Shown here one piece after another: positions 1-11,371 of a stretch of 64,000 bases of DNA; the first letter of the stretch is position 1; each line of letters starts with the position of its first letter. The notes under the pieces were generated by a model. The model saw only the letters and a list, made by a program, of their open reading frames with translations. It was not told where the DNA came from and made no database searches. Source of the stretch: Arenicola marina (taxonomy: Eukaryota; Annelida; Polychaeta; Arenicolidae); contig OZ025255.1 of the NCBI GenBank assembly GCA_964019135.1, positions 42,686,811 to 42,750,810 of the forward strand. Direction: 5' to 3'. A program made the position numbers and the translations under genes.

Positions 1-120
1 TAACTCACAATGAGGGCGGCGTGTGACTGATATAACTCACAATGAGGGCGGCGTGTGACTGATATAACTCACAATGAGGGCAGCGTGAGACTGATATAAC
101 TCACAATGAGGGCGGCGTGT
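1..120. repeat. 32-bp minisatellite, about 3.7 units, cut by the window edge
   Basis: Direct repeats of a 32-bp unit (core taactcacaatgagggcgg) begin at base 1 and end near 120, with a few substitutions in the third unit. On the minus strand each unit contains CTCATT followed by GTGAGT, a strong 5' splice-site match. The array continues beyond the left edge, so its full size is unknown. Confidence 0.9.
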
Positions 121-489
121 ATACGTGTCACGGACGACAGGATCAGGCTTCAAACAGCCATCAATACCTGAACCCGAAACAATGAAGCCAGCGCCATCGC
201 CGTCCCGGTATCACCACCCACTCCGTACCCACCCACTCCGTTCCCACCCACAAAGTATCTGTAGTAGGCAGTCCTAGATTTTTGTGGGTTGTTTTTGTTC
301 GTTTGCGAGTGTTTTTTTGTGCTAATGAACAGCGTGAAATTTACCGTCAGTGAATGCAGCCGGTGAAAAAAAAAAGCCCGAGCAATAAAAAGTAAGGCTT
401 GGCTTTTATGTGAGCGCAATGATCCACGTCCAATTGTGACATACGGTGTGGCCACACGTCGCTTTTCATGGCCCTCGTTAACAGCGCAC
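121..489. other. Unique stretch, no gene identified
   Basis: No recognisable coding similarity on either strand. The minus-strand open frame through here (150-602) is proline-rich only because it crosses G-runs at its start. A short minus-strand stretch from about 171 to 89 lies between an acceptor-like GGTTCAG and the GTGAGT of the neighbouring array and could be a small exon, but nothing supports it beyond the two sites. Confidence 0.5.
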
Positions 490-817
490 CGAGCCAAATC
501 ACTGGGGGGGTTTAGTGGCGGGGGGGGGGCAAGCCACTGTGTGGGTTCAGGGGGGGAGGGGGACAAGCCACTGTGTGGGTTCGGGGGGGGGGGGGGAGCC
601 AATGTGTGGGTTCAGTGGGGGAGGGGGGGCAAGTCACTGACAGTGTGTAGGTTCAGGGGGGGGGGGGCGTAGTTACTGTGGCGGTTCAGGGGGGAGGGGG
701 CAATTCATTGTAAGGGGTCAGGGCGGAGGGGGTAATTCACTGTAGGTTCAAGGGACGGGGGGGGGCATGTTACTGTGTGGGTTGAGGGGGTGGGAGGGGC
801 GTAGTTACTATGGGGGT
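490..817. repeat. Degenerate G-rich repeats, probably older relatives of the 28-bp array
   Basis: Irregular units of roughly 35-50 bp share a TGTGGGTTCAG core followed by long G-runs and a CACTG or GTTACTG element. They grade into the regular 28-bp array that starts near 818. G-runs reach about 14 bases. The plus-strand open frame here is a by-product of G-richness. Confidence 0.7.
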
Positions 818-1663
818 TCAGAGGGGGAGCAGTCAGTGTGGGGCTTCAGAGGGGGAGCAGTCAGTGTGGGGGTTCAGAGGGGGAGCAGTCAGTGTGGGGC
901 TTCAGAGGGGGAGCAGTCAGTGCGGGGCTTCAGAGGGGGAGCAGTCAGTGTGGGGCTTCAGAGGAGGAGCAGTCAGTGTGGGGCTTCAGAGGGGGAGCAG
1001 TCAGTGCGGGGCTTCAGAGGGGGAGCAGTCAGTGTGGGGGTTCAGAGGGGGAGCAGTCAGTGTGGGGCTTCAGAGGGGGAGCAGTCACTGTGGGGCTTCA
1101 GAGGAGGAGCAGTCAGTGTGGGGGTTCAGAGGGGGAGCAGTCAGTGTGGGGCTTCAGAGGGGGAGCAGTCAGTGTGGGGCTTCAGAGAGGGAGCAGTCAG
1201 TGTGGGGGTTCAGAGGGGGAGCAGTCAGTGTGGGGCTTCAGAGGGGGAGCAGTCACTGTGGGGCTTCAGAGGGGGAGCAGTCAGTGCGGGGCTTCAGAGG
1301 GGGAGCATTCAGTGTGGGGGTTCAGAGGGGGAGCAGTCAGTGTGGGGCTTCAGAGGGGGAGCAGTCAGCGTGGGGCTTCAGAGGGGGAGCAGTCAGTATG
1401 GGGCTTCAGAGGGGGAGCAGTCAGTGTGGGGGTTCAGAGGGGGAGCAGTCAGTGTGGGGCTTCAGAGGAGGAGCAGTCAGTGTGGGGCTTCAGAGGGGGA
1501 GCAGTCAGTGTGGGGCTTCAGAGGGGGAGCAGTCAGTGTGGGGCTTCAGAGGGGGAGCAGTCAGTGTGGGGGTTCAGAGGGGGAGCAGTCAGTGTGGGGG
1601 TTCAGAGGGGGAGCAGTCAGTGTGGGGCATCAGAGGGGGAGCAGTCAGTGTGGGGGTTCAGGG
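818..1663. repeat. 28-bp minisatellite, about 30 units
   Basis: Nearly identical 28-bp units with core GGGGCTTCAGAGGGGGAGCA then GTCAGTGT. Variation is limited to a few positions (CTT/GTT, GGGG/GAGG, TGTG/TGCG). 28 is not a multiple of three, but no frame of the unit contains a stop, so all three plus frames stay open for about 290 codons. That is a repeat artefact and not evidence for a protein. Confidence 0.93.
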
Positions 1664-1710
1664 GGCGTAGTCACCGTGACGGTGCATGGGGGGGGCTACG
1701 TGTATGATTA

Positions 1711-1745
1711 AAAAGGTGGCCTAGAACACCAACATTTAATTTTTT
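1711..1745 (+). mobile_element. SINE 3' tail fragment
   Basis: The segment GGCCTAGAACACCAACATTT closely matches the tail of the tRNA-derived SINE at 52214-52419 (GGCCTAAAACACCAACATTT when read on its own strand). Only about 35 bp is left and no tRNA-like head is present, so this is a truncated copy abutting the 28-bp array. Confidence 0.6.
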
Positions 1746-2064
1746 AAGAGGTTGACGACGATGGCAGAGATTGGTTATTCCATGGACACTTTCGTACAAA
1801 AGTGATGCCACACAAGGCCAAGGGGATATTATACAGACAGGTTTAGTCCTCTCGTCAAGCCATAATCTCCCATCCCAACCCCCACCGCCACCCCCTCCTG
1901 ACACGTCCGTCCACGCCACGACCAATGTCTCTGGCCTGTCGACGTCATAAGTCGGGAGTGCCCCCCCCACCCCCTCGCGGTAAACACCTCACATCCATCA
2001 TCCTAGCGGTGGTAAATGGAACTAAAGGTGGCGAATGGGAACTGTTGTATACATCTATAACCTG
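1746..2064. other. Unique stretch, nothing recognised
   Basis: Mixed composition with a C-rich patch near 1870-1905 and 1960-1975. No domain-like translation is visible on either strand. Confidence 0.5.
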
Positions 2065-2172
2065 TGACGTCTGCCTCTCTCCCTCCCCCTCTCTCTTTTC
2101 TCTTCATCTTCTATTCTCTTTTTTCTCTTTCTCTGTGTTTTCTCTCTCTCACTTTTGTCTCTTGTCTGTCAG

Positions 2173-2202
2173 CGGGCCGCGGTGCGGATCAACCGGTCCT
2201 GG
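2173..2202 (+). CDS. Candidate 30-nt micro-exon of an unknown plus-strand gene
   Basis: About 95 bases of almost pure pyrimidine (2070-2165) end in CTTGTCTGTCAG, a textbook 3' splice site. Thirty bases later TCCTGG is followed by GTAAGC, a good 5' splice site. The intervening 30 bases are open in the frame RAAVRINRSW and keep frame whether included or skipped. The evidence is only the two splice signals and the unusually long pyrimidine tract. No flanking exon of the same gene is identified and the peptide is too short to assign. The tract could also be a simple CT-rich repeat. Confidence 0.35.
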
Positions 2203-2550
2203 GTAAGCCGCGCCCTGCTACCTGCATCGTGTGTTTCATCATCCAACCTCATGTCATTGTGGCGAGATGATTCTTGGCTCAGCATAGCCTTTAACTATTG
2301 TACACCAATCGCTGGCAAGCTTCATTGCGGTATAATACTGTCAGACTGTGAGTCGTATCTCACATAGAAATAACATTCGGGTTCTATGCCAACCTTGTGT
2401 CCATTTAGGATCATCAATAAGAGTCAATTAGTCGCAGACATGTCCAGGGACAATGAAGTGTGTTCCTATCCAACTCTCCCACGGTCCCCTTCCCATGTCA
2501 GAGCCAACGAAAGGCATTATCATAGCCGTATAAGGTAGATGTGAATTATA
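2203..2550. other. Unique stretch, nothing recognised
   Basis: Balanced base composition, no tandem structure and no coding signal. It separates the candidate micro-exon from a tRNA-like fragment and the large C-rich array. Confidence 0.5.
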
Positions 2551-2559
2551 GAATAGCTA

Positions 2560-2690
2560 TGCTAAAGCAATGGTTCGTCCTGACATGGCAGAGCGACAAT
2601 ATCTAGCAAGCCCCATATTATGCCTGTGCCAGGTTCGAACCCATGACTGGTTGCCCGGGCGGCAGCTCAGCCCGCAGACGTGGCGCCAGG
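2560..2690 (-). mobile_element. Possible tRNA-derived SINE fragment
   Basis: On the minus strand GGGTTCGAACC (B-box-like, near 2633-2643) is preceded by an A-box-like AGCTGCC element with CGGGC and followed by a non-tRNA body. There is no full cloverleaf. It is weaker than the two SINEs at 7.5 and 52.4 kb. Confidence 0.35.
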
Positions 2691-2694
2691 AGGG

Positions 2695-5600
2695 TCCCCC
2701 CACCCTCGGTACGGGTACGTCAGAGACGTTTGACCCGGCAGTGTTGGCTGATGTGCCCCTCCCCTTCAGTACGTAAGAGACGTCTGTCCCGGTAGTGTTG
2801 GCTGACGTGCCCCCTCCCCCCCCCCTTCAGTACGTAAGAGACGTCTGTCCCGGTAGTGTTGGCTGACGTGCCCCCTCCCCCCCCCCCTTCAGTACGTAAG
2901 AGACGTCTGTCCCGGTAGTGTTGGCTGACGTGCCCCCTCCCCCCCCCTCCTCTCAGTACGTAAGAGACGTCTGTCCCGGTAGTGTTGGCTGACGTGCCCC
3001 CTCCCCCCCCCCCCTTCAGTACGTAAGAGACGTCTGTCCCGGTAGTGTTGGCTGACGTGCCCCCCCCCCCTTCAGTACGTAAGAGACGTCTGTCCCGGTA
3101 GTTTTGGCTGACGTGCCCCCCCCCCCTCCTCTCAGTACGTAAGAGACGTAGGTCCCGGTAGTTTTGGCTGATGTGCTCCCCCCCCCCACTCTCAGTACGT
3201 AAGAGACGTCTGTCCCGGTAGTTTTGGCTGACGTGCCCCCCCCACTCTCAGTACGTAAGAGACGTCTGTCCCGGTAGTGTTGGCTGACGTGCCCCCTCCC
3301 CCCCCCCCTTCAGTACGTAAGAGACGTCTGTCCCGGTAGTGTTGGCTGACGTGCCCCCTCCCCCCCCCCTCCCCTCAGTACGTAAGAGACGTCTGTCCCG
3401 GTAGTTTTGGCTGATGTGCCCCCCCCCCACTCTCAGTACGTAAGAGACGTCTGTCCCGGTAGTTTTGGCTGATGTGCCCCCCCCCCCCACTCTCAGTACG
3501 TAAGAGACGTCTGTCCCGGTAGTGTTGGCTGACGTGCCCCCCCCCCCACTCTCAGTACGTAAGAGACGTCTGTCCCGGTAGTTTTGGCTGACGTGCCCCC
3601 CCCCACTCTCAGTACGTAAGAGACGTCTGTCCCGGTAGTGTTGGCTGACGTGCCCCCTCCCCCCCCCCCCCTCCCCTCAGTACGTAAGAGACGTAGGTCC
3701 CGGTAGTGTTGGCTGACGTGCCCCCCCCCACTCTCAGTACGTAAGAGACGTCTGTCCCGGTAGTGTTGGCTGACGTGCCCCCTCCCCCCCCCCCACTCTC
3801 AGTACGTAAGAGACGTCTGTCCCGGTAGTGTTGGCTGACGTGCCCCCCCCCCCACTCTCAGTACGTAAGAGACGTCTGTCCCGGTAGTTTTGGCTGACGT
3901 GCCCCCCCCACTCTCAGTACGTAAGAGACGTCTGTCCCGGTAGTGTTGGCTGACGTGCCCCCTCCCCCCCCCCTCCCCTCAGTACGTAAGAGACGTAGGT
4001 CCCGGTAGTGTTGGCTGACGTGCCCCCCCCACTCTCAGTACGTAAGAGACGTCTGTCCCGGTAGTTTTGGCTGATGTGCCCCCCCCCCCCACTCTCAGTA
4101 CGTAAGAGACGTCTGTCCCGGTAGTGTTGGCTGACGTGCCCCCCCCCCCCCACTCTCAGTACGTAAGAGACGTCTGTCCCGGTAGTTTTGGCTGACGTGC
4201 CCCCCCCCCACTCTCAGTACGTAAGAGACGTCTGTCCCGGTAGTGTTGGCTGACGTGCCCCCTCCCCCCCCCCTCCCTCCCCTCAGTACGTAAGAGACGT
4301 AGGTCCCGGTAGTGTTGGCTGATGTGCCCCTCCCCCCCCCACTCTCAGTACGTAAGAGACGTCTGTCCCGGTAGTTTTGGCTGATGTGCCCCTCCCCCCC
4401 TCCCCTTCAGTACGTAAGAGACGTCTGTCCCGGTAGTGTTGGCTGATGTGCCCCTCCCCCCCCCCACTCTCAGTACGTAAGAGACGTCTGTCCCGGTAGT
4501 TTTGGCTGATGTGCCCCTCCCCCCCCCCCCACTCTCAGTACGTAAGAGACGTCTGTCCCGGTAGTTTTGGCTGATGTGCCCCTCCCCCCCCCACTCTCAG
4601 TACGTAAGAGACGTCTGTCCCGGTAGTTTTGGCTGACGTGCCCCCCCCACTCTCAGTACGTAAGAGACGTCTGTCCCGGTAGTTTTGGCTGACGTGCCCC
4701 CCCCCCACTCTCAGTACGTAAGAGACGTCTGTCCCGGTAGTTTTGGATGTGCCCCTCCCCCCCCCACTCTTAGTACGTAAGAGACGTCTGTCCCGGTAGT
4801 TTTGGCTGATGTGCCCCCCCCCCACTCTCAGTACGTACGAGACGTCTGTCCCGGTAGTGTTGGCTGACGTGCCCCCTCCCCCCCCCCTTCAGTACGTAAG
4901 AGACGTCTGTCCCGGTAGTTTTGGCTGATGTGCCCCTCCCCCCCCCCACTCTCAGTACGTAAGAGACGTCTGTCCCGGTAGTTTTGGCTGATGTGCCCCT
5001 CCCCCCTCCCCACTCTCAGTACGTAAGAGACGTCTGTCCCGGTAGTGTTGGCTGACGTGCCCCCTCCCCCCCCCCCCTCCCCTCAGTACGTAAGAGACGT
5101 CTGTCCCGGTAGTGTTGGCTGACGTGCCCCCCCCCCTTCAGTACGTAAGAGACGTCTGTCCCGGCAGTGTTGGCTGACGTGCCCCCTCCCCCCCCCCTTC
5201 AGTACGTAAGAGACGTCTGTTCCCGGTAGTGTTGGCTGACGTGCCCCCTCCCCCCCCCCCCCTTCAGTACGTAAGAGACGTCTGTCCCGGTAGTGTTGGC
5301 TGATGTGCCCCTCCCCCCCTCCCCTTCAGTACGTAAGAGACGTCTGTCCCGGTAGTGTTGGCTGATGTGCCCCTCCCCCCCTCCCCTCAGTACCTAAGAG
5401 ACGTCTGTCCCGGTAGTGTTGGCTGATGTGCCCCTCCCCCCTCCCCTCAGTACCTAAGAGACGTCTGTCCCGGTAGTGTTGGCTGACGTGCCCCCTCCCC
5501 CCCCCCCCCTTCAGTACGTAAGAGACGTCTGTCCCGGTAGTGTTGGCTGATGTGCCCCTCCCCCCCTCCCCTTCAGTACGTAAGAGACGTCTGTCCCGGT

Positions 5601-6040
5601 AGTGTTGGCTGATGTGCCCCTCCCCCCCTCCCCTCAGTACCTAAGAGACGTCTGTCCCGGTAGTGTTGGCTGATGTGCCCCTCCCCCCTCCCCTTCAGTA
5701 CCTAAGAGACGTCTGTCCCGGTAGTGTTGGCTGATGTGCCCCTCCCCCCCTCCCCTCAGTACCTAAGAGACGTCTGTCCCGGTAGTGTTGGCTGATGTGC
5801 CCCTCCCCCCTCCCCTTCAGTACCTAAGAGACGTCTGTCCCGGTAGTGTTGGCTGATGTGCCCCTCCCCCCCTCCCCTCAGTACCTAAGAGACGTCTGTC
5901 CCGGTAGTGTTGGCTGATGTGCCCCTCCCCCCCTCCCCTTCAGTACGTAAGAGACGTCTGTCCCGGTAGTGTTGGCTGATGTGCCCCTCCCCCCCTCCCC
6001 TCAGTACCTAAGAGACGTCTGTCCCGGTAGTGTTGGCTGA
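2695..6040. repeat. About 60-bp minisatellite with C-run and CAG in each unit, about 55 units
   Basis: Each unit consists of a conserved 46-bp part (CAGTACGTAAGAGACGTCTG onward to GCTGACGTG) and a C-rich run of variable length (about 10-25 bases). On the plus strand the C-run plus CTTCAG or CTCTCAG resembles a polypyrimidine tract with a 3' splice site. Units near the right end (about 5390-6010) mostly read TACCTAAG, whereas the majority to the left read TACGTAAG, which adds a GTAAG donor-like element. Short minus-strand open frames (SQNYRDRRLLRTE) are repeat artefacts. Confidence 0.93.
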
Positions 6041-7269
6041 CGCGGCCGGTGGTAGCGGCCCACCCACTCCACACTTGATTACCTCCGCTCCCCGACCGTT
6101 GTCACGTTATCGGGCTGCTGTCTGTTGGCGGATCAGCCAGCCCTCTACGGCGCGTGCTGTCGGCATTCTTTGTCCAGCAACTTCCGTGGAGAATTTATAC
6201 CCCGACTTAACTAACAGGGGGTGAGGGGGGCGGGGGCAGGGTTGACGAGGTTACGGCTTTACGGGACAGAGGAGGCTTTTTCTGTGCGCGGATGTAGAGT
6301 GTACTCCTCAAGGCATCGTAAAGATTATAATTTTTATATCATACTCCTCATATATATATATAAGTTGGTCTATGATTGTGAACTCACAGCTTATTCCTTA
6401 ACTGCCTGGAGGTTTCTTTCATGTTTCACTGGGTTAATATTGGAGGCTACTATTGGAAGAGCAGAAGATGGGAGCCGTTTGTCTAAGGGACTGACACATC
6501 AACTGAAGTGCCGCCGATTACTCACAACGATCACTCGGGCTTAGAGATAAACTCTCGTTTCTTAGGCCAGGACTTCCACACTAGCATTTCGACCCGTTTT
6601 TTTTCCCATGTCACCCCCCCCCCCCCTATTCCGCTCTCAAACGCATACACGTCAAGTCCACTCCCTTATCGATTGTTGTCTCCCCCACCCCCATCCTCTC
6701 TCTCGTTCTCTCTTTCGTACTCGCTTCCTCTCACTTGCTACACAAGTGGCACAAAACACACACCTAAAACACCTTCTCAAACAGAAGCCTTTTTAAAATC
6801 AATGTACTGTGGCCTCAACCCCAATTACCTAAAGTAAATAATCTACAAACTTTGAGTTACAAGTTCTCTCCTCGGGTGACACCACCACCTCGGTCCCCTG
6901 GGCGCTCCGCTGGTTCAGTTTTCCCTCTCTCTACTTCAGGCGCACGCCGCTCTGGTCCGCGCTGGCTGTGCCTTGTGCTTAACTCTGCCACCTCCCCCTC
7001 CACTCCCACCCACCCATACCCACTGAACCTTCATCTCAAAAACCTCAAGTGGGCCGTTAGTGGAACGACGGGGGACGTACAGTTAATGTAAAATTTACTT
7101 TGTCCCTTCACAAAGTGTGCGTAAGTGCGCTAGACAAACTGTCCGTGGGTTTTATACCCCGATCAAAGAGGGGTCAGGGTGGGGGGGGGGCGAGGGGGAG
7201 AGGGGTGCAGTGGCACAGATAGTGAGATCAGTCGCTACGATTATTTCGGCAACATATATAGAGTCTTTA
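6041..7269. other. Unique stretch, no gene identified
   Basis: Several overlapping open frames of 60-109 codons exist but have low-complexity or random-looking translations. A C-run sits at 6613-6627 and a G-run at 7176-7188. Nothing is recognisable as a domain. Confidence 0.5.
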
Positions 7270-7548
7270 CGAGACTACATGTAACTGTAAGGGTTGGTTG
7301 TATATTCAGGACGCGTTTAACCACTTTTGGTCATATCGCGTCAATGGGAGAAGGAAGGGAAAGTGGAGCAATTTCCCAGGGGGTAACCCCCTACTCTTTG
7401 CGGAGAAGGACATGGGATCTTTATCCAGCGACCACACAGACATGGCCACAGCGGGGCTCGAACTATCGATCCACGTGCCGTTAGGCTCTCAGGTGACTAG
7501 AGCACTCAAGGCGAGCGCTCTAGCCCACTGAGCTACCGGGCCGGCCCC
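7270..7548 (-). mobile_element. tRNA-derived SINE
   Basis: Read on the minus strand from about 7548, the head GCCCGGTAGCTCAGTGGG contains a good RNA polymerase III A box (TAGCTCAGTGG). A B box GTTCGAGCCCC follows about 70 bases later, near 7453-7463. The A-B spacing is longer than in most tRNA genes and the 3' side does not pair with the 5' end, so this is not a functional tRNA. A tRNA-unrelated body (GCTGTGGCCATGTCTGTGTG and beyond) continues to about 7270. The left boundary is approximate. Confidence 0.75.
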
Positions 7549-7693
7549 TACCTGTACGGGTAATTATACATATGTAATGAAATATAATGACAAATAAATG
7601 CAATTAATGGTAATCACATGAGATAAAAAATCCAAAATTACCTTTGCAGTGTCAAATTGGTTTACTTACATAAGGTAATGTATGCGAGATAAG

Positions 7694-7827
7694 TGCTGGT
7701 AATGATACACATGGCGACAGCTATAAGTCCTGGTAATGATACACATGGCGACAGCTATAAGTCCTGGTAATGATACACATGGCGACAGCTATAAGTGCTG
7801 GTAATGATACACATGGCGACAGCTACG
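7694..7827. repeat. 34-bp tandem repeat, four units
   Basis: Four almost perfect copies start at 7694, 7728, 7762 and 7796 (core CTGGTAATGATACACATGGC). The only differences are T(G/C)CTGG at the start of each unit and the diverged end of the last. Confidence 0.95.
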
Positions 7828-10142
7828 CGGCATTGTTTCACCTACATTATGATTTTCAAAATATTTTGGAAAAACGCTCTGGTCACATTGTCTGACTACG
7901 TGACTGTTACTTAATAATGAGAAGCATCCGTGTTATCAGATGTTAACAGGTAAACCAACGCCTTAATGTGCGCGTTTTGATGACGTAATACACAAAACAA
8001 GCCACACCTTCCCACACAAGATGCACCAATTTGGCTAAAACATGTGGCAAAACAATACGTCCGGTTATTTTCTGCCTATAATATATGCGTACTACTTATG
8101 TGCTAAGAATATAAATACATCATTTCCGGTCAAAAGGTTCAGTTTCTCAGGGAAATCATTGTTGTCTTAGTGCCAGTAATTGCGGTTAAATCGAGACACA
8201 TGAAGCCAATTTACGGTTTCGATAGAAATGTTAGCAGATAACTAACGGAGCCGCTCATACCGATCCAAAGTCCCTTGATAAAACACCTTTAAATGGCAGA
8301 GAAATACAAAGACACTTCGAGATAAATAGACGCAGTACATCGTCTGCTGACCCCATGGCTCTGACCTTCGTCATCCTTCACTTCCGGTCGTGGCCAGCTC
8401 GACGCCGGAAGTCGCCCATCCGTCTGTCTGATTGGCTCCGAGCGCCCACACGGTACATGGATCGGGCGAGACACTTGGTCCCGGTCTGCTTATCGGGACC
8501 GATGTGGGGATCGGAGGGAACGATTCGTCACCACGTTTTACCTTGAATGATGACCACTATCGAATGCCTGACACCTTGAGGCGAGTGTCTGCTGCAGTAC
8601 CATTAAAATAAGGCATCTCATGGGCTGATATGGGAGTGGTGGATGGGTGGCGAGGAGGCGGGGGTGGGGGGGGGGTGTAGGGTACCAGAGAAGGGTAAGA
8701 TGGTGGTTGGGTGGGGGCGGGGGAGGGGGGGGGAGGGTGAAAGAAGAGGGTGAAAGAAGAAGGGGAGGTTTCTGGGGGATGGTGAGAGCCAGGGGAGAGT
8801 GGCTGCTGTTGGGGTGATGGTGGCTGACGGGGGCAGAGAGGGATGGTGGCGAGTGATATTGCTAGGGCAAGGCATAAGTCACAATGATGCGGCCCAGGGA
8901 TGGCGGGCAGAGGGGAATGATAGAATGCCCAAGTACCCTGAACAATGGTTTTATCTAAGAGTTCGGGAAGGCTACTACTTCGTTCCTATCTCATCCACGA
9001 CCCACAATCTGCACCCCCCCCCCACCCCCCAACGCCACCTATCCGTCTTTTCCTCGTATCCACCCCGGTAGGGGACCCACGTGGCAGACACCCCGCCAGG
9101 ACACAGATTGATGAAGCCCCCCTCGCGCTATCTGGTGAGTCGTGTTACCACGGCGCCCAGGACAGCGCCACATCAAGGGGGGTGACGCCCTCGCCGCCAG
9201 GCCAACATCCGGGCACTCACCGCCCCAACACCACGTGGACCGTCCCCGAACCGCATCAACTTCAAACTTTTATCTTTCCTTCTGATTGGCTGAGTTCCGA
9301 GCCCCACAGGTGCCGCTGCACGAGCTGGCACTGATCCTTTGAACCGTTTGCCAATGTGGGGCGGGGGGGGGAGGCACCACATGGGGGTGGGGGGGGGGGG
9401 GCAGGGCACGGTCGTCCGAACATAAACCTTGAAGAAAGGTGAGGGAACGAATGTGGGGGAGGGATGTCGAAGGTTCCGGCTGCTATTGGTCAGTGCAGCA
9501 TCTGGCAAGACTATTATCAAGCCATTTATCTAATACCCATCTAAAGGTTAAAAGACATAAAAACAAGAATGACTCAATTAATTGGTGTACCATACCATTA
9601 TATTACTGGTGCCGTAGTGCATAAAATGCTTGGAGTAACATAAAACGACCTTCGCCATTGTATCAAGCGTCGTCGATGCCTGACTCCTGCCTGAAGCATC
9701 TGCCGCCATGAGTGAGACAGCATTGTCGAGAGCCACAACACATCGCGGGGCCCTATCGGTCGATCTCCTCTGACTCGTGACCGGGACCTCTGCTCGCAGA
9801 CAACGACCCTCTGTGACCAGGCCTCACGGGGGCTGCCCGCTAAACGGCGGTAATTGGTGGTGGCTTGGGGGCAGGCACCAGACCACACCTACCCCACCTG
9901 TCGGCTGCTGGCTTACATGCCCGTTCACTACTAGAGATAACTATCAAAAGCTCCTTTGTCTTAGGTTCGTTTCGGTGGATTTCTTTCCTTTCGGCCCGAT
10001 TGCTTGCCATCCGGCCGTGGTTATAGCGAGCGAGGCCGTCCAGCATGCGACGTCACGTTCGGGGGCGGTCACGTGGCATGGCGTGGGGGTGGGGGGTGGG
10101 GGGGCACCTGACGGTCCAGCCTGGCACTGATGACAACCAGAC
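7828..10142. other. Unique stretch with G-rich patches, no gene identified
   Basis: G-rich simple stretches occur at about 8655-8760 and 9358-9405, and C-rich ones near 9010-9030. Open frames (8355-8546, 9173-9520, 9598-9888) have no recognisable domain, and several overlap each other on opposite strands. Confidence 0.5.
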
Positions 10143-10143
10143 A

Positions 10144-10200
10144 CAGCCTGGCTCCATGTCACAGCCTGGTTCCATGTCACAGCCTGGCTCCATGTTACAG
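10144..10200. repeat. 18-bp tandem repeat, about three units
   Basis: The unit ACAGCCTGGCTCCATGTC occurs three times in a row with one or two substitutions. It lies inside an open frame of unknown meaning (10045-10680). Confidence 0.85.
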
Positions 10201-11072
10201 CTCCGCCTCATTGCCAATGCTCAATTATCAGGACGGGTTCACAATGCACGGATTGTGGTTTTATTCCACCCCCCCCAAAAAAATGCCAATATAAAAAAGG
10301 TCAAGGGTCGTCACCTGTTACTGATACTCACTCTATTAATTGTCGCCCCAAACTCAATGTGCACCAAGTTTCTTTCCGCTCAGATGGAGCGAGACCTGTT
10401 TCTAACCAAGAGCCTCTGGAAGGAAATACATGTGTCCGGTGACGGAAGCTGGGTGTTAACGCCAGCTGTCACATTACGTAATAAATTAGACAAAATTAAA
10501 ACAGGTTTCCTAGAGACATCGCCACATTTCAGGTTAAATGGCAAGACGACACCAAATGCAATAAAGTTAAAAAAAGAGACCACTGAAGATCAAGTTCAGG
10601 CCGCCTTTATACAGAAAAACATCAATGACGTATATCTTGATCAGATTAGTATGACTGCCATAATGAATTTCTGTTACTAACAGTTGAATACATATAGAGG
10701 CTAAAGGCCGTGCTGGGATTCTCTCATCGGACATCTACTTTCTGGCGGTTTCATATCGATTGAGGACGTCACAAAGGTTTCATTCATATAGAATTCGAAG
10801 GATGCCAAAAAAAAAACATACTCAAACCTCAAATTAATCCCCCGAACCATAATTTTACCATTAGGAAATAAGCTAAGGCATATTTAAATCTGCGGAAACA
10901 GATTGACATATGTGTGGTTTGGCCACATTTGCGCACTTGAATGGCAAAGTGGGAGTGGAATCCTCCCCGTAAATAGCGATGGGCAGATATGAGCTTCCAA
11001 ATCCTTGTACAAATAGCTCAAAATATGTATTCAACGCAGTGATTGCTTTGTGGTGATTAACACCGACGTCAC
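10201..11072. other. Unique stretch; one unassigned 211-codon open frame overlaps it
   Basis: A plus-strand frame with a true ATG at 10045 runs to TAA at 10678-10680. It begins in a G-rich repeat-like segment, crosses the 18-bp repeat, then has a hydrophobic stretch (LLLILTLLIVAP) and a lysine/threonine-rich tail. I recognise no family and the composition changes abruptly along its length, so I do not call a gene. The remainder up to 11072 holds no visible feature. Confidence 0.4.
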
Positions 11073-11098
11073 AATAATAATAATAATAATAATAATAA
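11073..11098. repeat. (AAT)n microsatellite
   Basis: About eight perfect AAT repeats. Confidence 0.95.
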
Positions 11099-11371
11099 AA
11101 AACACGTGATCAAAATAAAATGAAAAAATAAATGTCATTTAATATGAGATTAGTTATGGGTCAAAAACTGAGAGGCGATAACGTTTGCCGAGGAGCTATC
11201 ATGGTCAGACACGATATCTTTCCTTTCACGCTTGTTCAGACAATGCTGTCGTGTTTAACTGATCAGGCCCAGTCATCTGGTACATTGTCGTGGCTGCCGA
11301 ACCGGGCGAACTGCGCACTAAACAGGCGTCAGTCCGTCTGCACTGTGGTCAGGACCAGAATGGTTCACCCT

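Noticed and set aside
7450..7548. Functional tRNA gene on the minus strand
   Set aside because: A and B boxes are present but the spacing is long, the acceptor stem does not close and a non-tRNA body follows. It is a SINE.
10045..10680. A 211-codon open frame as a gene
   Set aside because: True ATG and reasonable length, but it crosses a tandem repeat, composition shifts along it and no family is recognisable. I cannot support it.
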